This document shows positions 30,996 to 38,942 of a DNA stretch of 64,000 bases, piece by piece (position 1 is the first letter of the stretch; every line of letters begins with the position of its first letter). The stretch is from positions 124,001 through 188,000 of the forward strand of contig NZ_ATWH01000010.1 in assembly GCF_000421145.1 (NCBI RefSeq), in the 5' to 3' direction. Below the pieces are notes generated by a model that saw nothing but the letters and a program-made list of their open reading frames with translations, was not told where the DNA came from and ran no database searches. The stretch comes from Glaciibacter superstes DSM 21135. Its GTDB lineage: Bacteria > Actinomycetota > Actinomycetes > Actinomycetales > Microbacteriaceae. Made by a program: the position numbers and the translations under genes.

Positions 30996-31676
30996 ATGCC
31001 CACCATCGCCATCGTCGGAGCCGGATCCGGCCTCGGCCTGTCCATCGCCAAGGCCTTCGGGGACAACGGATTCTCCGTCGCGCTCGTCTCCCGCACCCAG
31101 GAGAAGCTCGACGCCTTCGCCGCAGAGTTGAACGAAGCCGGGATCGAGGCCGCCGGCTTCGCCGCCGACGTCATGGACCCGGCCTCGGTCGCCTCCGCCT
31201 TCGACCGGATCAAGGCCCGCTTCGGAGCCGTGGACGTCCTGGAGTACTCGCCCGCCCCGCACACCCCCGTCCCCGGACTGAGCAACCCGGGCCCGCTGGA
31301 GGCGAACAGGGCCACCATCCAGCCGCAGATCGACTACTACCTCTACGGCGGGATCGCGGCCACCGAGCAGGTGCTGCCCGCCATGATCGAGCGCGGCAGC
31401 GGCACCATCCTCTACACCACCGGCGGCACTTCCAAAGACCCGCTCGCCGGTCCCGTCGAGTTCACCACGACCACCATCGGCAGCGGCGCGCTGCGCAGCT
31501 ACGCACTGAAGCTGCACCAGGCGACCGAGTCCACCGGCGTGTACGTCGCGCACGTCCCGATCTTCGCCTGGATCGGCAGCGGCGGACCCGAGACCCAGCC
31601 CGACACCATCGCTCAGCACTACTGGACCGCCCACACCACGCGCGACGGAGCCGAGCAGCCCTACGTCGCCCTGTGA
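30996..31676 (+). CDS. SDR-family protein lacking the catalytic Tyr/Lys
   Basis: This 226-residue protein has the classical short-chain dehydrogenase fold: cofactor motif IVGAGSGLGLSIAKA at residues 5-19, then FAADVMDPASV. The catalytic region is altered. Where Y-x-x-x-K is expected ahead of ALRSYAL, the sequence reads TTIGSG, so tyrosine and lysine are missing, and the usual catalytic serine strand reads ILYTTGG. It may bind NAD(P)H without classical SDR chemistry, or act on a different principle. AAAGGA supports the ATG at 30996. It is divergent from the HxlR gene and is followed by a terminator hairpin. Confidence 0.87.
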   Translation: MPTIAIVGAGSGLGLSIAKAFGDNGFSVALVSRTQEKLDAFAAELNEAGIEAAGFAADVMDPASVASAFDRIKARFGAVDVLEYSPAPHTPVPGLSNPGPLEANRATIQPQIDYYLYGGIAATEQVLPAMIERGSGTILYTTGGTSKDPLAGPVEFTTTTIGSGALRSYALKLHQATESTGVYVAHVPIFAWIGSGGPETQPDTIAQHYWTAHTTRDGAEQPYVAL

Positions 31677-31689
31677 CAGGGTGCAGATG

Positions 31690-31716
31690 TCAAACCCGCT
31701 GACGTCGCGGGTTTGA
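31690..31716. terminator. Hairpin after the SDR gene
   Basis: TCAAACCCGC and GCGGGTTTGA form a perfect 10-bp stem around a 7-base loop. It lies between the SDR and the converging tRNA-Lys gene and could serve both. Confidence 0.7.
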
Positions 31717-31731
31717 ACATCCAACATTCGG

Positions 31732-31804
31732 TGGGCCCCGCCGGGCTCGAACCGGCGACCCGCGGATTAAAAGTCCGATGCTCTACCAACTGAGCTAGAG
31801 GCCC
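31732..31804 (-). tRNA. tRNA-Lys(TTT)
   Basis: The minus strand folds as a full cloverleaf: acceptor GGGCCTC/GGGGCCC, D-arm GCTCAGTTGGTAGAGC, anticodon loop CTTTTAA (anticodon TTT), and T-arm GCCGG-TTCGAGC-CCGGC. The discriminator is A. The CCA end is not encoded (the genome reads CCG). Confidence 0.96.
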
Positions 31805-31893
31805 TCGGTTAATAATCTACCGTGGAATGGGCAGAGGTTTTTGTCGGTAGCGTTGAGCCAGTACTCCAGCCGCTGAACCGCAGGGAGGTAACG

Positions 31894-32523
31894 ATGGCTG
31901 ACGAATTCCACAAGCCGACGAAGTTCTCCGGCGGCAAGTTCGAGTCGTTCCAGGGCGGAGAAGACCCCGCGCAGATCAGTCGCGTCGCGCACGAGACGGC
32001 ACATGCGCTGCTCGCCAGGGTGCGCAACGATCCTGACCCCGACGTCGTAGAACGCCTCGTGGCATACACCGACGAGAACGGGATCGACGCGGTCGCCGAA
32101 CTCTGGTCTCGTGCCACCCCGCGGAGCTTGCCCGGCGCACTCTGGCGCATCTACCTGGTGCGCCTGCTGATCCGTCAAGACCCACAGGGGATCTCCTACC
32201 TTTACCAGCGCGGCACCGAGGTGTCGACCACCATCGACCCTGTTGTGGCCGGGGCATCCGTGCCCACAGGACCAGAAGAGATCATCGTGCTCGCTGACGA
32301 GATCCTCCGCGGACTGTTCACGGGTGACTTCGCGGTCGCCCTCGACCGTGCTGCCGCCTTCTGCCGGGTCACCGCCACCGGCTGCACCTCCGTCGCAGAC
32401 GACCTGGATGCCACGGAACCGGCTCGCTCGAGCGAACTCACGACACGGGCACTGCGCTTCTCGACGACCGCGCAGGAGTTCGTCTCCTGCGCCAGGCTCT
32501 GGCGACACGACTCGCTCGACTGA
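31894..32523 (+). CDS. Conserved actinobacterial protein of unknown function
   Basis: This 209-residue soluble protein starts MADEFHKPTKFSGGKFESFQGG, and has AHETAHALLARVRNDPDPDVVERLVAY and LPGALWRIYLVRLLIRQDP; these are well-conserved stretches in related actinobacteria, from memory, where the family is sometimes labelled as an RNA polymerase beta subunit without support. No catalytic motif is visible. It looks mostly helical. GGGAGG at 31883-31888 fixes the ATG at 31894; the frame is open for 24 codons upstream. It stands between tRNA-Lys and the structured spacer, as a probable single-gene unit. Confidence 0.8.
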   Translation: MADEFHKPTKFSGGKFESFQGGEDPAQISRVAHETAHALLARVRNDPDPDVVERLVAYTDENGIDAVAELWSRATPRSLPGALWRIYLVRLLIRQDPQGISYLYQRGTEVSTTIDPVVAGASVPTGPEEIIVLADEILRGLFTGDFAVALDRAAAFCRVTATGCTSVADDLDATEPARSSELTTRALRFSTTAQEFVSCARLWRHDSLD

Positions 32524-32645
32524 CTGCGGCATCCGCCTGCGCTGTCACAACCTGCACTGTCGCAGTCTGCACCGTCGCAGGCAACGCGCGCGGGATGCAT
32601 GGCTCAGCCAGGGGCGAACAGGCTGGCGTTCCGGCCGAGTCCGTT

Positions 32646-32764
32646 TAGACTGGTTCGTGGCCGGGCCGCAGTAACCCCGGGCTCCAATATTCGCCGCTCC
32701 GAGCGGCCTCGCGCCGAGAGGCGTTCTGCGGCCTGGCCATTACCCTGCCTGGTGAATCCCGCAG
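32646..32764 (+). ncRNA. Candidate structured RNA or switch-like leader upstream of pabC
   Basis: A TAGACT -10-like box (32646-32651) is followed by GGCCGGGCCGCAG (32659-32671), which pairs over 13 positions (one G-U) with CTGCGGCCTGGCC (32726-32738). The enclosed segment has its own hairpins, GCCGCT-ccg-AGCGGC (32693-32707) and CTCG-cgc-CGAG (32708-32718). CTGCGG can instead pair with CCGCAG at 32759-32764, so two exclusive folds exist. No known family is recognised. Low-complexity CTGCACYGTCGCAG-like repeats (32540-32580) precede it. Confidence 0.4.
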
Positions 32765-32780
32765 CGGCCGGCGTTGGCTT

Positions 32781-32786
32781 TAGGCT
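32781..32786 (+). promoter_or_regulatory. -10 box TAGGCT of leaderless pabC-like gene
   Basis: TAGGCT is followed by six bases and the ATG at 32793, with no ribosome-binding site. If used, this start would leave the structured segment outside the mRNA. Confidence 0.55.
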
Positions 32787-32792
32787 CAATGC

Positions 32793-33680
32793 ATGCCACT
32801 GCCTTTCACCCTATTGATCGACCCGGTTCCTGCTGAATCCGCGCAGATCGATTTCGCCGACACGTTCCACGAGATCGAATCGGCTGCCCCTGCGCTCCGT
32901 GTCGCAGAGCTCAGCACCCAGCGCGGTGACGGGATCTTCGAGACACTCGCCGTCGTGGGAGGGCACCCACAGGAGCTGGAGCCGCACATCAGCAGGCTCG
33001 CCAACTCGGCCGAGATCTGCGAACTGCCGGTGCCGAACGCTGCCCAGTGGCGCGCAGCGATCGCCTACGCGGTGGCACGCGTCCCTCACGACGGCGAACT
33101 CGCCCTCAAGATCGTGCTGAGCAGGGGGGTCGAGCACGGCCCGGCACCCACCGCGTGGCTCCACGCCACCCGCGCACCAGACCATAAGGCGGTGCGCCAG
33201 AACGGCGTGCGTGTTGTGACCCTCGACCGCGGTTATCCGCGCGGTGTCGCCGAACGCGCTCCCTGGCTCCTGATGGGCGCGAAGACCCTCAGCTATGCAG
33301 TCAACATGGCGGCGCTGCGAGAGGCCAGGCGACGGGGCGCGGACGACACGATCTTTCTCACCACAGACGGCTTCGTGATGGAGGGGCCGACGTCCAGCGT
33401 CATCATCCGTGCCGGCGGAGTGTTCATCACCCCGGCGCCGAGCGGCGCCATCCTGCATGGCACCACCCAGCAGAGCGTCTTCGAGTTCCTGGAAGCCGAG
33501 GGAGAGCGCACCGAGTACCGTGATGTGACGGTGGACGAGCTGCGGCGAGCGGATGCCGCGTGGCTGGTCTCCAGCGTGCGGCTCGCAGTGTCGGTGACCG
33601 AACTCGACGGGCAGCCGTTCCCCACCGATCAACCTCTCACGAGGGCGCTGAACGCCCACCTGCTCGGCCGCGCCGCCTGA
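32793..33680 (+). CDS. pabC: Class IV aminotransferase fold protein, aminodeoxychorismate lyase-like
   Basis: This 295-residue PLP enzyme has the branched-chain aminotransferase/ADC lyase fold. The cofactor lysine is K164 in MGAKTLSYAVNMAAL. Early motifs RGDGIFETLAVVGG (44-57) and LEPHISRLANSA are typical of aminodeoxychorismate lyase, as are DDTIFLTTDGFVMEGPTSSVI and the late GTTQQSVFEF. ADC lyase converts 4-amino-4-deoxychorismate to p-aminobenzoate and pyruvate in folate synthesis. D-amino-acid transaminases share the fold, so the exact reaction is not certain. Genes for pabA/pabB are not adjacent. Confidence 0.8.
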   Translation: MPLPFTLLIDPVPAESAQIDFADTFHEIESAAPALRVAELSTQRGDGIFETLAVVGGHPQELEPHISRLANSAEICELPVPNAAQWRAAIAYAVARVPHDGELALKIVLSRGVEHGPAPTAWLHATRAPDHKAVRQNGVRVVTLDRGYPRGVAERAPWLLMGAKTLSYAVNMAALREARRRGADDTIFLTTDGFVMEGPTSSVIIRAGGVFITPAPSGAILHGTTQQSVFEFLEAEGERTEYRDVTVDELRRADAAWLVSSVRLAVSVTELDGQPFPTDQPLTRALNAHLLGRAA

Positions 33681-33722
33681 CAAGCACGACGCGCTTCCTT
33701 GGCCGAAAGGAGAAGGCAGCGA

Positions 33723-34502
33723 TTAGCCGAAGCGGCCGGAGACGTAGTCTTCCGTGGCCTGCACACTCGGGTTCGAGAACATGGTGGTGGTGTCGTCGTA
33801 CTCGATGAGCTTGCCCGGCTTGCCGGTGCCCGCGATGTTGAAGAACGCGGTGCGATCGGAGACGCGCGAAGCCTGCTGCATGTTGTGCGTCACGATGACG
33901 ATCGTGTAGTCCTTCTTCATCTCCTCGATGAGGTCTTCGATCGCCAGCGTCGAGATCGGGTCGAGGGCTGAGCACGGCTCGTCCATCAGAATGATGTCCG
34001 GCTGCACGGCGATCGCCCTGGCGATGCAGAGACGCTGCTGCTGGCCTCCTGAGAGGCCGGAACCCGGCCGGTCGAGGCGGTCGCGCACCTCGTTCCAGAG
34101 GTTCGCGCCCTTCAGCGACCCCTCCACGAGATCGTCTGCGTCGGAGCGCGAGATGCGCCGGTTGTTCAGCTTGACACCGGCGAGTACGTTCTCTCTGATC
34201 GACATCGTCGGGAACGGGTTCGGCCGCTGGAAGACCATTCCGATCTGCCGGCGCACGAGCACCGGGTCCACGCCTGGGGCGTAGAGGTTGTCGCCATCGA
34301 TGAGCACTTCGCCATCGACATGCGCGCCAGGAATAACCTCGTGCATGCGGTTGAGGGTCCTGATGAATGTCGACTTGCCGCAGCCGGATGGGCCGATGAA
34401 GGCCGTGACGCTCCGCGGTTCGATGCTGAGGGTGACGCCCTCGACGGCCTTGAACTTGCCGTAGTAGACGTCAAGGTCGTTGACTTCGATTCGTTTAGAC
34501 AC
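33723..34502 (-). CDS. pstB: Phosphate ABC transporter ATP-binding protein
   Basis: PstB is the ATPase of the high-affinity phosphate importer. Walker [10 protein letters not shown] is at 37-45, the PstB-typical [10 protein letters not shown] near 89, the signature LSGGQQQR at 150-157 and Walker B IILMDEP at 170-176. At 259 residues the length is typical. It is the last gene of pstS-C-A-B, 64 bases beyond pstA on the minus strand. Expression is expected to follow the SenX3/RegX3 system encoded 13 kb away. Confidence 0.97.
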   Translation of the reverse strand: MSKRIEVNDLDVYYGKFKAVEGVTLSIEPRSVTAFIGPSGCGKSTFIRTLNRMHEVIPGAHVDGEVLIDGDNLYAPGVDPVLVRRQIGMVFQRPNPFPTMSIRENVLAGVKLNNRRISRSDADDLVEGSLKGANLWNEVRDRLDRPGSGLSGGQQQRLCIARAIAVQPDIILMDEPCSALDPISTLAIEDLIEEMKKDYTIVIVTHNMQQASRVSDRTAFFNIAGTGKPGKLIEYDDTTTMFSNPSVQATEDYVSGRFG

Positions 34503-34566
34503 GGGTTTCCTTATTTCTCAGCGATTCTCAGCACGTGTTTTGGGCGTCGTTTCTCGGCGCTCATGC

Positions 34567-35649
34567 TCATCGGCCCGCCTTGGGGGCGAAGATCCTGGCG
34601 ACGACTCTGGCGAGCAGGTTGAGCAGCATCACGATCAGGATGAGGGTCAGCGCACCGGCCCACGCTCGGTCGAGGTAGGCCTGGGCATCTGTGCCCTGGC
34701 TGATATACGAGTTGTAGACGAAGACCGGGAGGCTCTGCATCCGCCCCTCGAACAGGTTGTAGTTGAGGTTGTTGGTGAAGCCCGCGGCGACCAGCAGCGG
34801 GGCCGTCTCACCGATCACTCGAGCGATGGCCAGCATGACACCGGTCGTGATACCGGCGATCGACGTCGGCAGCACCACCTTCAGGATGGTCAGCCACTTC
34901 GGCACGCCGAGGGCGAATGCCGCCTCACGCAACTCGTTCGGCACGAGCTTCAGCATGTCTTCAGACGAGCGGACGACCACGGGGATCATCAGCACCGCCA
35001 GCGAGATCGCGCCGGCGATGCCGAGACGAACGCCTGGCCCGAAGATCAGGGCGAAGACCGCGTAGGCGAACAGACCGGCGACGATCGAGGGGATGCCGGT
35101 CATCACGTCGACGAAGAAGGTGATGGCCCTCGACAGCGGGCCGCGACCGTATTCGACGAGGTAGATCGAGGTGAGCAACCCGATCGGCACAGAGATCACC
35201 GCAGCGGTCAGCGTCATCAGAACGGTGCCGATGATGGCATGGATGCCTCCACCGCCCTCGCCGACGATGTTGCGCATCGAGAACGTGAAGAACTCAAGGT
35301 CGAACCGGCCGGTGCCGTTGGTGACAACCGTGAACAACAACGAGATCAGCGGAAGGAGGGCAAGGGCGAATGCCGCACTCACCAGAGCGGTCACCAGGCG
35401 GTCCTTGGCCCGCCGGCCGCCCTCGACCAGCAGGGAGATCACATAGATGGCCACACCGTAGATGATCATGCCGACCAAAATGGTGCCGACGATGTTGAAG
35501 TCCTTGGCGCCGTCGCTGGCCTGCAGCAGCCCGAAGACGACGGCGGCGAGCACGAGGGACGCGGCGAGGACGATCCACGGCACCGGTCGACCGAGGCGCC
35601 CCGACGAATAGGCGTTGGCGACGGGGGCCGCCGTGAGGGTCTGACTCAT
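34567..35649 (-). CDS. pstA: Phosphate ABC transporter permease PstA
   Basis: PstA is one of two membrane subunits (360 residues). After two N-terminal hydrophobic segments (VLAASLVLAAVVFGLLQ and IIYGVAIYVISLLVEG), the permease domain has the cytoplasmic loop ELREAAFALGVPKWLTILKVVLP, the EAA motif of phosphate permeases. The start codon overlaps the pstC stop by one base (TGATG), so the two are co-translated. Extra length at the N-terminus, compared with about 300 residues in E. coli, is usual in actinobacteria. Confidence 0.96.
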   Translation of the reverse strand: MSQTLTAAPVANAYSSGRLGRPVPWIVLAASLVLAAVVFGLLQASDGAKDFNIVGTILVGMIIYGVAIYVISLLVEGGRRAKDRLVTALVSAAFALALLPLISLLFTVVTNGTGRFDLEFFTFSMRNIVGEGGGGIHAIIGTVLMTLTAAVISVPIGLLTSIYLVEYGRGPLSRAITFFVDVMTGIPSIVAGLFAYAVFALIFGPGVRLGIAGAISLAVLMIPVVVRSSEDMLKLVPNELREAAFALGVPKWLTILKVVLPTSIAGITTGVMLAIARVIGETAPLLVAAGFTNNLNYNLFEGRMQSLPVFVYNSYISQGTDAQAYLDRAWAGALTLILIVMLLNLLARVVARIFAPKAGR

Positions 35650-36608
35650 CAGTTCGCTCCCGAGAATTCTTTACGACGGGCGATGATCCAACGCGCGATC
35701 GAGTTCACGACGAGGGTGATCGCGAAGAGCAGCAGCCCGGTGGCGATGAGGACGTTGACGTTCGTGCCGAACGCCTCAGGGAAGCTCAATGCGATGTTTG
35801 CAGCGATGGTGCCGGGGTTCGACGAGGTGAGGAGGGCAAAATTGATGCCCCCGGATGCCGAGAGCACCATGGCGACAGCCATGGTCTCCCCGAGGGCGCG
35901 GCCGAGTCCGAGCATCGAAGCCGAGACGATACCCGGGCGGCCGAACGGGAGTACCGCGGTGCGGATCATCTCCCACTTGGTTGCACCGAGTGCGAGCGCT
36001 GCCTCTTCATGAAGCACCGGTGTCTGCAGGAAGACCTCGCGGCTGAGGGCGGTGATGATCGGCAGCACCATGACGGCGAGAACGATCGAGGCGGTGAGGA
36101 TCGTGCGGCCCGTTCCGGATGCCGGCGGTGCGAACAACGGGAACCAGCCCATCGTTTCGGTAAGCCAGGAGTAGAACGGCTGCACCGCTGGTGCGAGCAC
36201 GTTTGCGCCCCAGAGCCCGAAGACCACGGACGGGACGGCAGCGAGCAGGTCGATGACGTAACCGAGACCCTGCGCGAGGCGCCTCGGTGCGTAGTGCGAG
36301 ATGAAGAGGGCGATGCCGATCGAGACCGGGATGGCCATCAGGAGGGCGAGTGCGGCAGACCAGAGGGTGCCGAAGACCAGTGGCGCAACGTACGACCAGA
36401 ACGTCTCGCCGGCGAGGATGGGGATCTCGCCCGGATCGGTGGTCACGGCTGGGATGCTCTGGATGACCAGGAACGCGGCGACCGCCGCGAGCATCGCGAG
36501 GATCAGGGTGCCGGCGGTGAGGGTGCTTCCGGCGAAGATTCGGTCGCCTGGCCGCTGCTTCGCTTTTACGCGGGGCTCCCGAACGGATGAGGCCGTTGAT
36601 GGTGTCAT
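35649..36608 (-). CDS. pstC: Phosphate ABC transporter permease PstC
   Basis: PstC is the partner permease (319 residues). Features are a hydrophobic segment at about 33-53, the loop HEEAALALGATKWEMIRTAVLP (EAA motif) near residue 205, and GRALGETMAVAMVLSAS. The ATG at 36608, with AGGGGA upstream, gives MTPSTASS; the frame is open another 31 codons upstream but that part is Pro/Arg-rich non-coding-like sequence. It is 136 bases behind pstS. Confidence 0.95.
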   Translation of the reverse strand: MTPSTASSVREPRVKAKQRPGDRIFAGSTLTAGTLILAMLAAVAAFLVIQSIPAVTTDPGEIPILAGETFWSYVAPLVFGTLWSAALALLMAIPVSIGIALFISHYAPRRLAQGLGYVIDLLAAVPSVVFGLWGANVLAPAVQPFYSWLTETMGWFPLFAPPASGTGRTILTASIVLAVMVLPIITALSREVFLQTPVLHEEAALALGATKWEMIRTAVLPFGRPGIVSASMLGLGRALGETMAVAMVLSASGGINFALLTSSNPGTIAANIALSFPEAFGTNVNVLIATGLLLFAITLVVNSIARWIIARRKEFSGAN

Positions 36609-36744
36609 CTGGCTGGTGTCCCCTGAACGGTTGGGTGTCGGGTTGGGATGCGGTGCGGGGCCGGAATGAGGGTCACGACCCCAGTTTGCCCGGTGCCGCA
36701 CACCCGCACAATGTGCGGGGCGGCGCCGGGCAAATGGGTTGGTG

Positions 36745-37836
36745 CTACTTGATCGACTCGACGGCCGCCGATGCCTTGTCGAACAGGTCGGAGGAAATCG
36801 GCGCGGTGCCGGCTGCCTCGGCGGAGATGGCCTGGCCGTCTTCGCTGATGATCGAGCTGAAGTAAGCCTTGACCAGCGCGCCGGCCTCGGTGTCCTGGTA
36901 CTCGCTGCAACCGATCAGGTAGCTGACCAGGACGATCGGGTAGACGCCGGCTTCGCTCGAGGTGCGGTCGAGCTCGATGGCCAGGTCACCGTCTGTACGG
37001 CCTTCGGCGAACGGCGAGGCGTCGACGATGGCTGCTGCGGCTTCTGCCGAGTACTCGACGTACTCGTCGCCGACCTTGATCGACACAGTGCCGAGGTCGC
37101 CGGCGCGGGATGCGTCTGCGTAACCGATGGTGCCGGTTCCGCCGGTCACGGTGTCGACAACACCGGAGGTGCCCTGTGCGGCTTCTCCGCCTTCGAGCGG
37201 CCAGACGCCGTCTGCCTCGTCGACCCAAGCCTCAGGAGCGGCTGCGTGCAGGTAGTCGGTGAAGTTCTCCGTGGTGCCGGAGTCGTCAGCGCGGTGCACC
37301 GGGGTGATCGGCGTGGCCGGCAGTGTGGCATCCGGGTTCGCCGACGCGATCGCCGGGTCGTTCCAGGTGGTGATCTTTCCGCTGAAGATGCCGGCGACGG
37401 TGGCCGCGTCGAGGTTCAGGGAATCGACGCCCTCAAGGTTGAAGATGATCGCGATCGGGGAGATGTACGCCGGGATCTCGATGATTCCGGTGTCGGCGAC
37501 GCAGGAAGCGAAGTCGCCGGCGATCTCCTCATCCTTGAAGGCACGGTCGGAACCGGCGAAGTTGCTGCCGCCGGCAATGAATGTGTCGCGGCCCGCGCCG
37601 GAACCGGCGGGGTCGTACTCGATGGTCACATCGGGGTTCGCGGTCTGGAAGCTGGCGACCCAGGCCTCCTGTGCCGCCTGCTGCGACGATGCGCCGCCGC
37701 CGACCAGAGTGCCGGACAGGCCGGTAGCGGCCTCGTCTGTTGCACCGCCGCCGGCTTCGTTTGCTGCACAGCCGGTCAGGGCGAGCGCTGCCGCGGCCAC
37801 AAGGGCGACGGGAGCGCCAAAACGCTTGAAGTTCAC
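36745..37836 (-). CDS. pstS: Phosphate-binding lipoprotein
   Basis: PstS captures phosphate outside the membrane for the Pst importer. The GTG at 37836, with AAGGGA ahead, starts a signal peptide that ends in the lipobox ALTGC (lipidated Cys23). The mature protein has the phosphate-binding pattern of the family: LVGGGASSQQAAQEAWVASF, YDPAGSGAGRDTF, FAGSDRAF and HRADDSGTTENFTDYL. The length of 363 residues is typical. A PHO-box-like pair of 11-bp repeats and a TAGCGT -10 lie upstream, consistent with induction by phosphate starvation through RegX3. Confidence 0.96.
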   Translation of the reverse strand: MNFKRFGAPVALVAAAALALTGCAANEAGGGATDEAATGLSGTLVGGGASSQQAAQEAWVASFQTANPDVTIEYDPAGSGAGRDTFIAGGSNFAGSDRAFKDEEIAGDFASCVADTGIIEIPAYISPIAIIFNLEGVDSLNLDAATVAGIFSGKITTWNDPAIASANPDATLPATPITPVHRADDSGTTENFTDYLHAAAPEAWVDEADGVWPLEGGEAAQGTSGVVDTVTGGTGTIGYADASRAGDLGTVSIKVGDEYVEYSAEAAAAIVDASPFAEGRTDGDLAIELDRTSSEAGVYPIVLVSYLIGCSEYQDTEAGALVKAYFSSIISEDGQAISAEAAGTAPISSDLFDKASAAVESIK

Positions 37837-37911
37837 AAGAATCCCTTCGAGGGGTTGATGACAGGACAAAGGTCGGCCACGTGGTTTGCCTCGGTGCCCG
37901 ACCTGCGTGCG

Positions 37912-37966
37912 ACGCTACGCCGGGCGGTTAACGACATTCCCCCAGTTCGGTGAACGGGAGGTGAAC
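37912..37966 (-). promoter_or_regulatory. pstS promoter with PHO box
   Basis: On the minus strand GTTCACCTCCC and GTTCACCGAAC (37966-37945) form two adjacent 11-bp direct repeats, the layout and sequence known for actinobacterial PhoP/RegX3-type boxes. A TAGCGT -10 candidate follows at 37917-37912. Confidence 0.75.
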
Positions 37967-38003
37967 GGCTCTCGACAAAGTCGCGACCCCGGCAATCCGA
38001 GCG

Positions 38004-38942
38004 TCAGACGCGTGGGGTGTGGGTCTCGATGGCGATGATGCCGGAGCTCGGGTTGGTGGCAGAGAGATGCACGACGGAGAACCCGCCGGTCTCGAGGTCT
38101 GCGGCGTGGGAAACATAGGAGCCGAGGGTGGTCCCTGTGGCCAGTGCGATCTCCCGGAGGATCACGGGAAGCACAGGTCCGTGACTGCAGAGCACGGCAG
38201 TCTTCCTGGCTTTCACTCGCTTGCCCACAATGGCACGCACATCCGCGGTGTCGCTCTCGTAGGCGTCCTGGCTGATGGCGTCTGTGCGCTTGACCTCGAC
38301 GCCGGTGATGGCGGCCAACGGTGCGACGGTCGTGACGCAGCGGGTGGCCGTGCTGGTGACGATGCGCCGCGGATGCCACGCCGCGATCGTGTCTGCGGAG
38401 CTCGCGGCCTGCTTGACGCCGCGTTCGGTGAGCGGACGGGTGTGGTCCGGTCCGTCCCAGCTGCTCGGAGGCTTCGCCTTGCCGTGGCGGAATGCGATGA
38501 GGGCGAACGTGCTGGTCACTCCGTTGTCAACCAGCCCAGAGAACGCGTCGATGATCTCGACATCCGCCGGGTAACTGAGATAGCTGCGCGCCCTCTTGAT
38601 GGTGACCCATTCGAGTGCGGCGACCTCCCTGTTGGGGAGAAACGTCGAGCGCTGTATGGCCTCAGGCGAGATCTCGGCAGCCCAGTAGTGCACGATTTTG
38701 TTCCTGCCGTTCGTCAGCGGGTACTTCGAAACCCCGAGTGGAACGCCCAGCGCAACGGCCAGCCCGGTCTCTTCCCGGATCTCGCGCACGGCGGTACGGG
38801 GGAGGGTTTCTCCCGGGTCCACCTTGCCTTTGGGGATGGTGACGTCACCGTGCACGGTGCGGTGGATGACCAGCACGTGCATCTTGCCCTCGATGAGGCG
38901 CCAGCACACGGCGCCGGCCGCGTAGACCGCCGTGTCTGTCAT
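38004..38942 (-). CDS. Nudix hydrolase fused to a histidine phosphatase domain (MutT1-like)
   Basis: Residues 1-140 are a Nudix domain with the box [22 protein letters not shown] (GX5EX7REUXEEXGU pattern, about 39-60). Residues 150-312 are a phosphoglycerate-mutase-like domain beginning with [11 protein letters not shown], the RHG catalytic histidine, and containing CSHGPVLP. The same two-domain layout occurs in mycobacterial MutT1, which degrades 8-oxo-(d)GTP and diadenosine polyphosphates. The ATG overlaps the ppk stop by four bases, so the enzyme is made together with polyphosphate kinase. A nucleotide- or polyphosphate-related role is a natural inference. Confidence 0.92.
   Translation of the reverse strand: MTDTAVYAAGAVCWRLIEGKMHVLVIHRTVHGDVTIPKGKVDPGETLPRTAVREIREETGLAVALGVPLGVSKYPLTNGRNKIVHYWAAEISPEAIQRSTFLPNREVAALEWVTIKRARSYLSYPADVEIIDAFSGLVDNGVTSTFALIAFRHGKAKPPSSWDGPDHTRPLTERGVKQAASSADTIAAWHPRRIVTSTATRCVTTVAPLAAITGVEVKRTDAISQDAYESDTADVRAIVGKRVKARKTAVLCSHGPVLPVILREIALATGTTLGSYVSHAADLETGGFSVVHLSATNPSSGIIAIETHTPRV

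Noticed and set aside
29398..31804. A genomic island inserted at tRNA-Lys
   Set aside because: There is no integrase, no transposase and no repeat of the tRNA 3' end near 29.2-29.7 kb. Only the position is suggestive, so it is kept as a remark under the redox module.
12621..32663. The shared 12-mer GGTTCGTGGCCG in the ZTP riboswitch (12621) and the pabC spacer (32652) as a sign of a second ZTP riboswitch
   Set aside because: The pabC spacer lacks the GGGGAGCGACC and CGCCTGGGC blocks, so it is not a ZTP aptamer; the match is probably chance in GC-rich sequence.
34480..36012. A 510-codon plus-strand frame opposite pstA/pstC
   Set aside because: Both permease genes on the other strand are clear; the frame is Asp/Gln/Arg-rich and domain-free.
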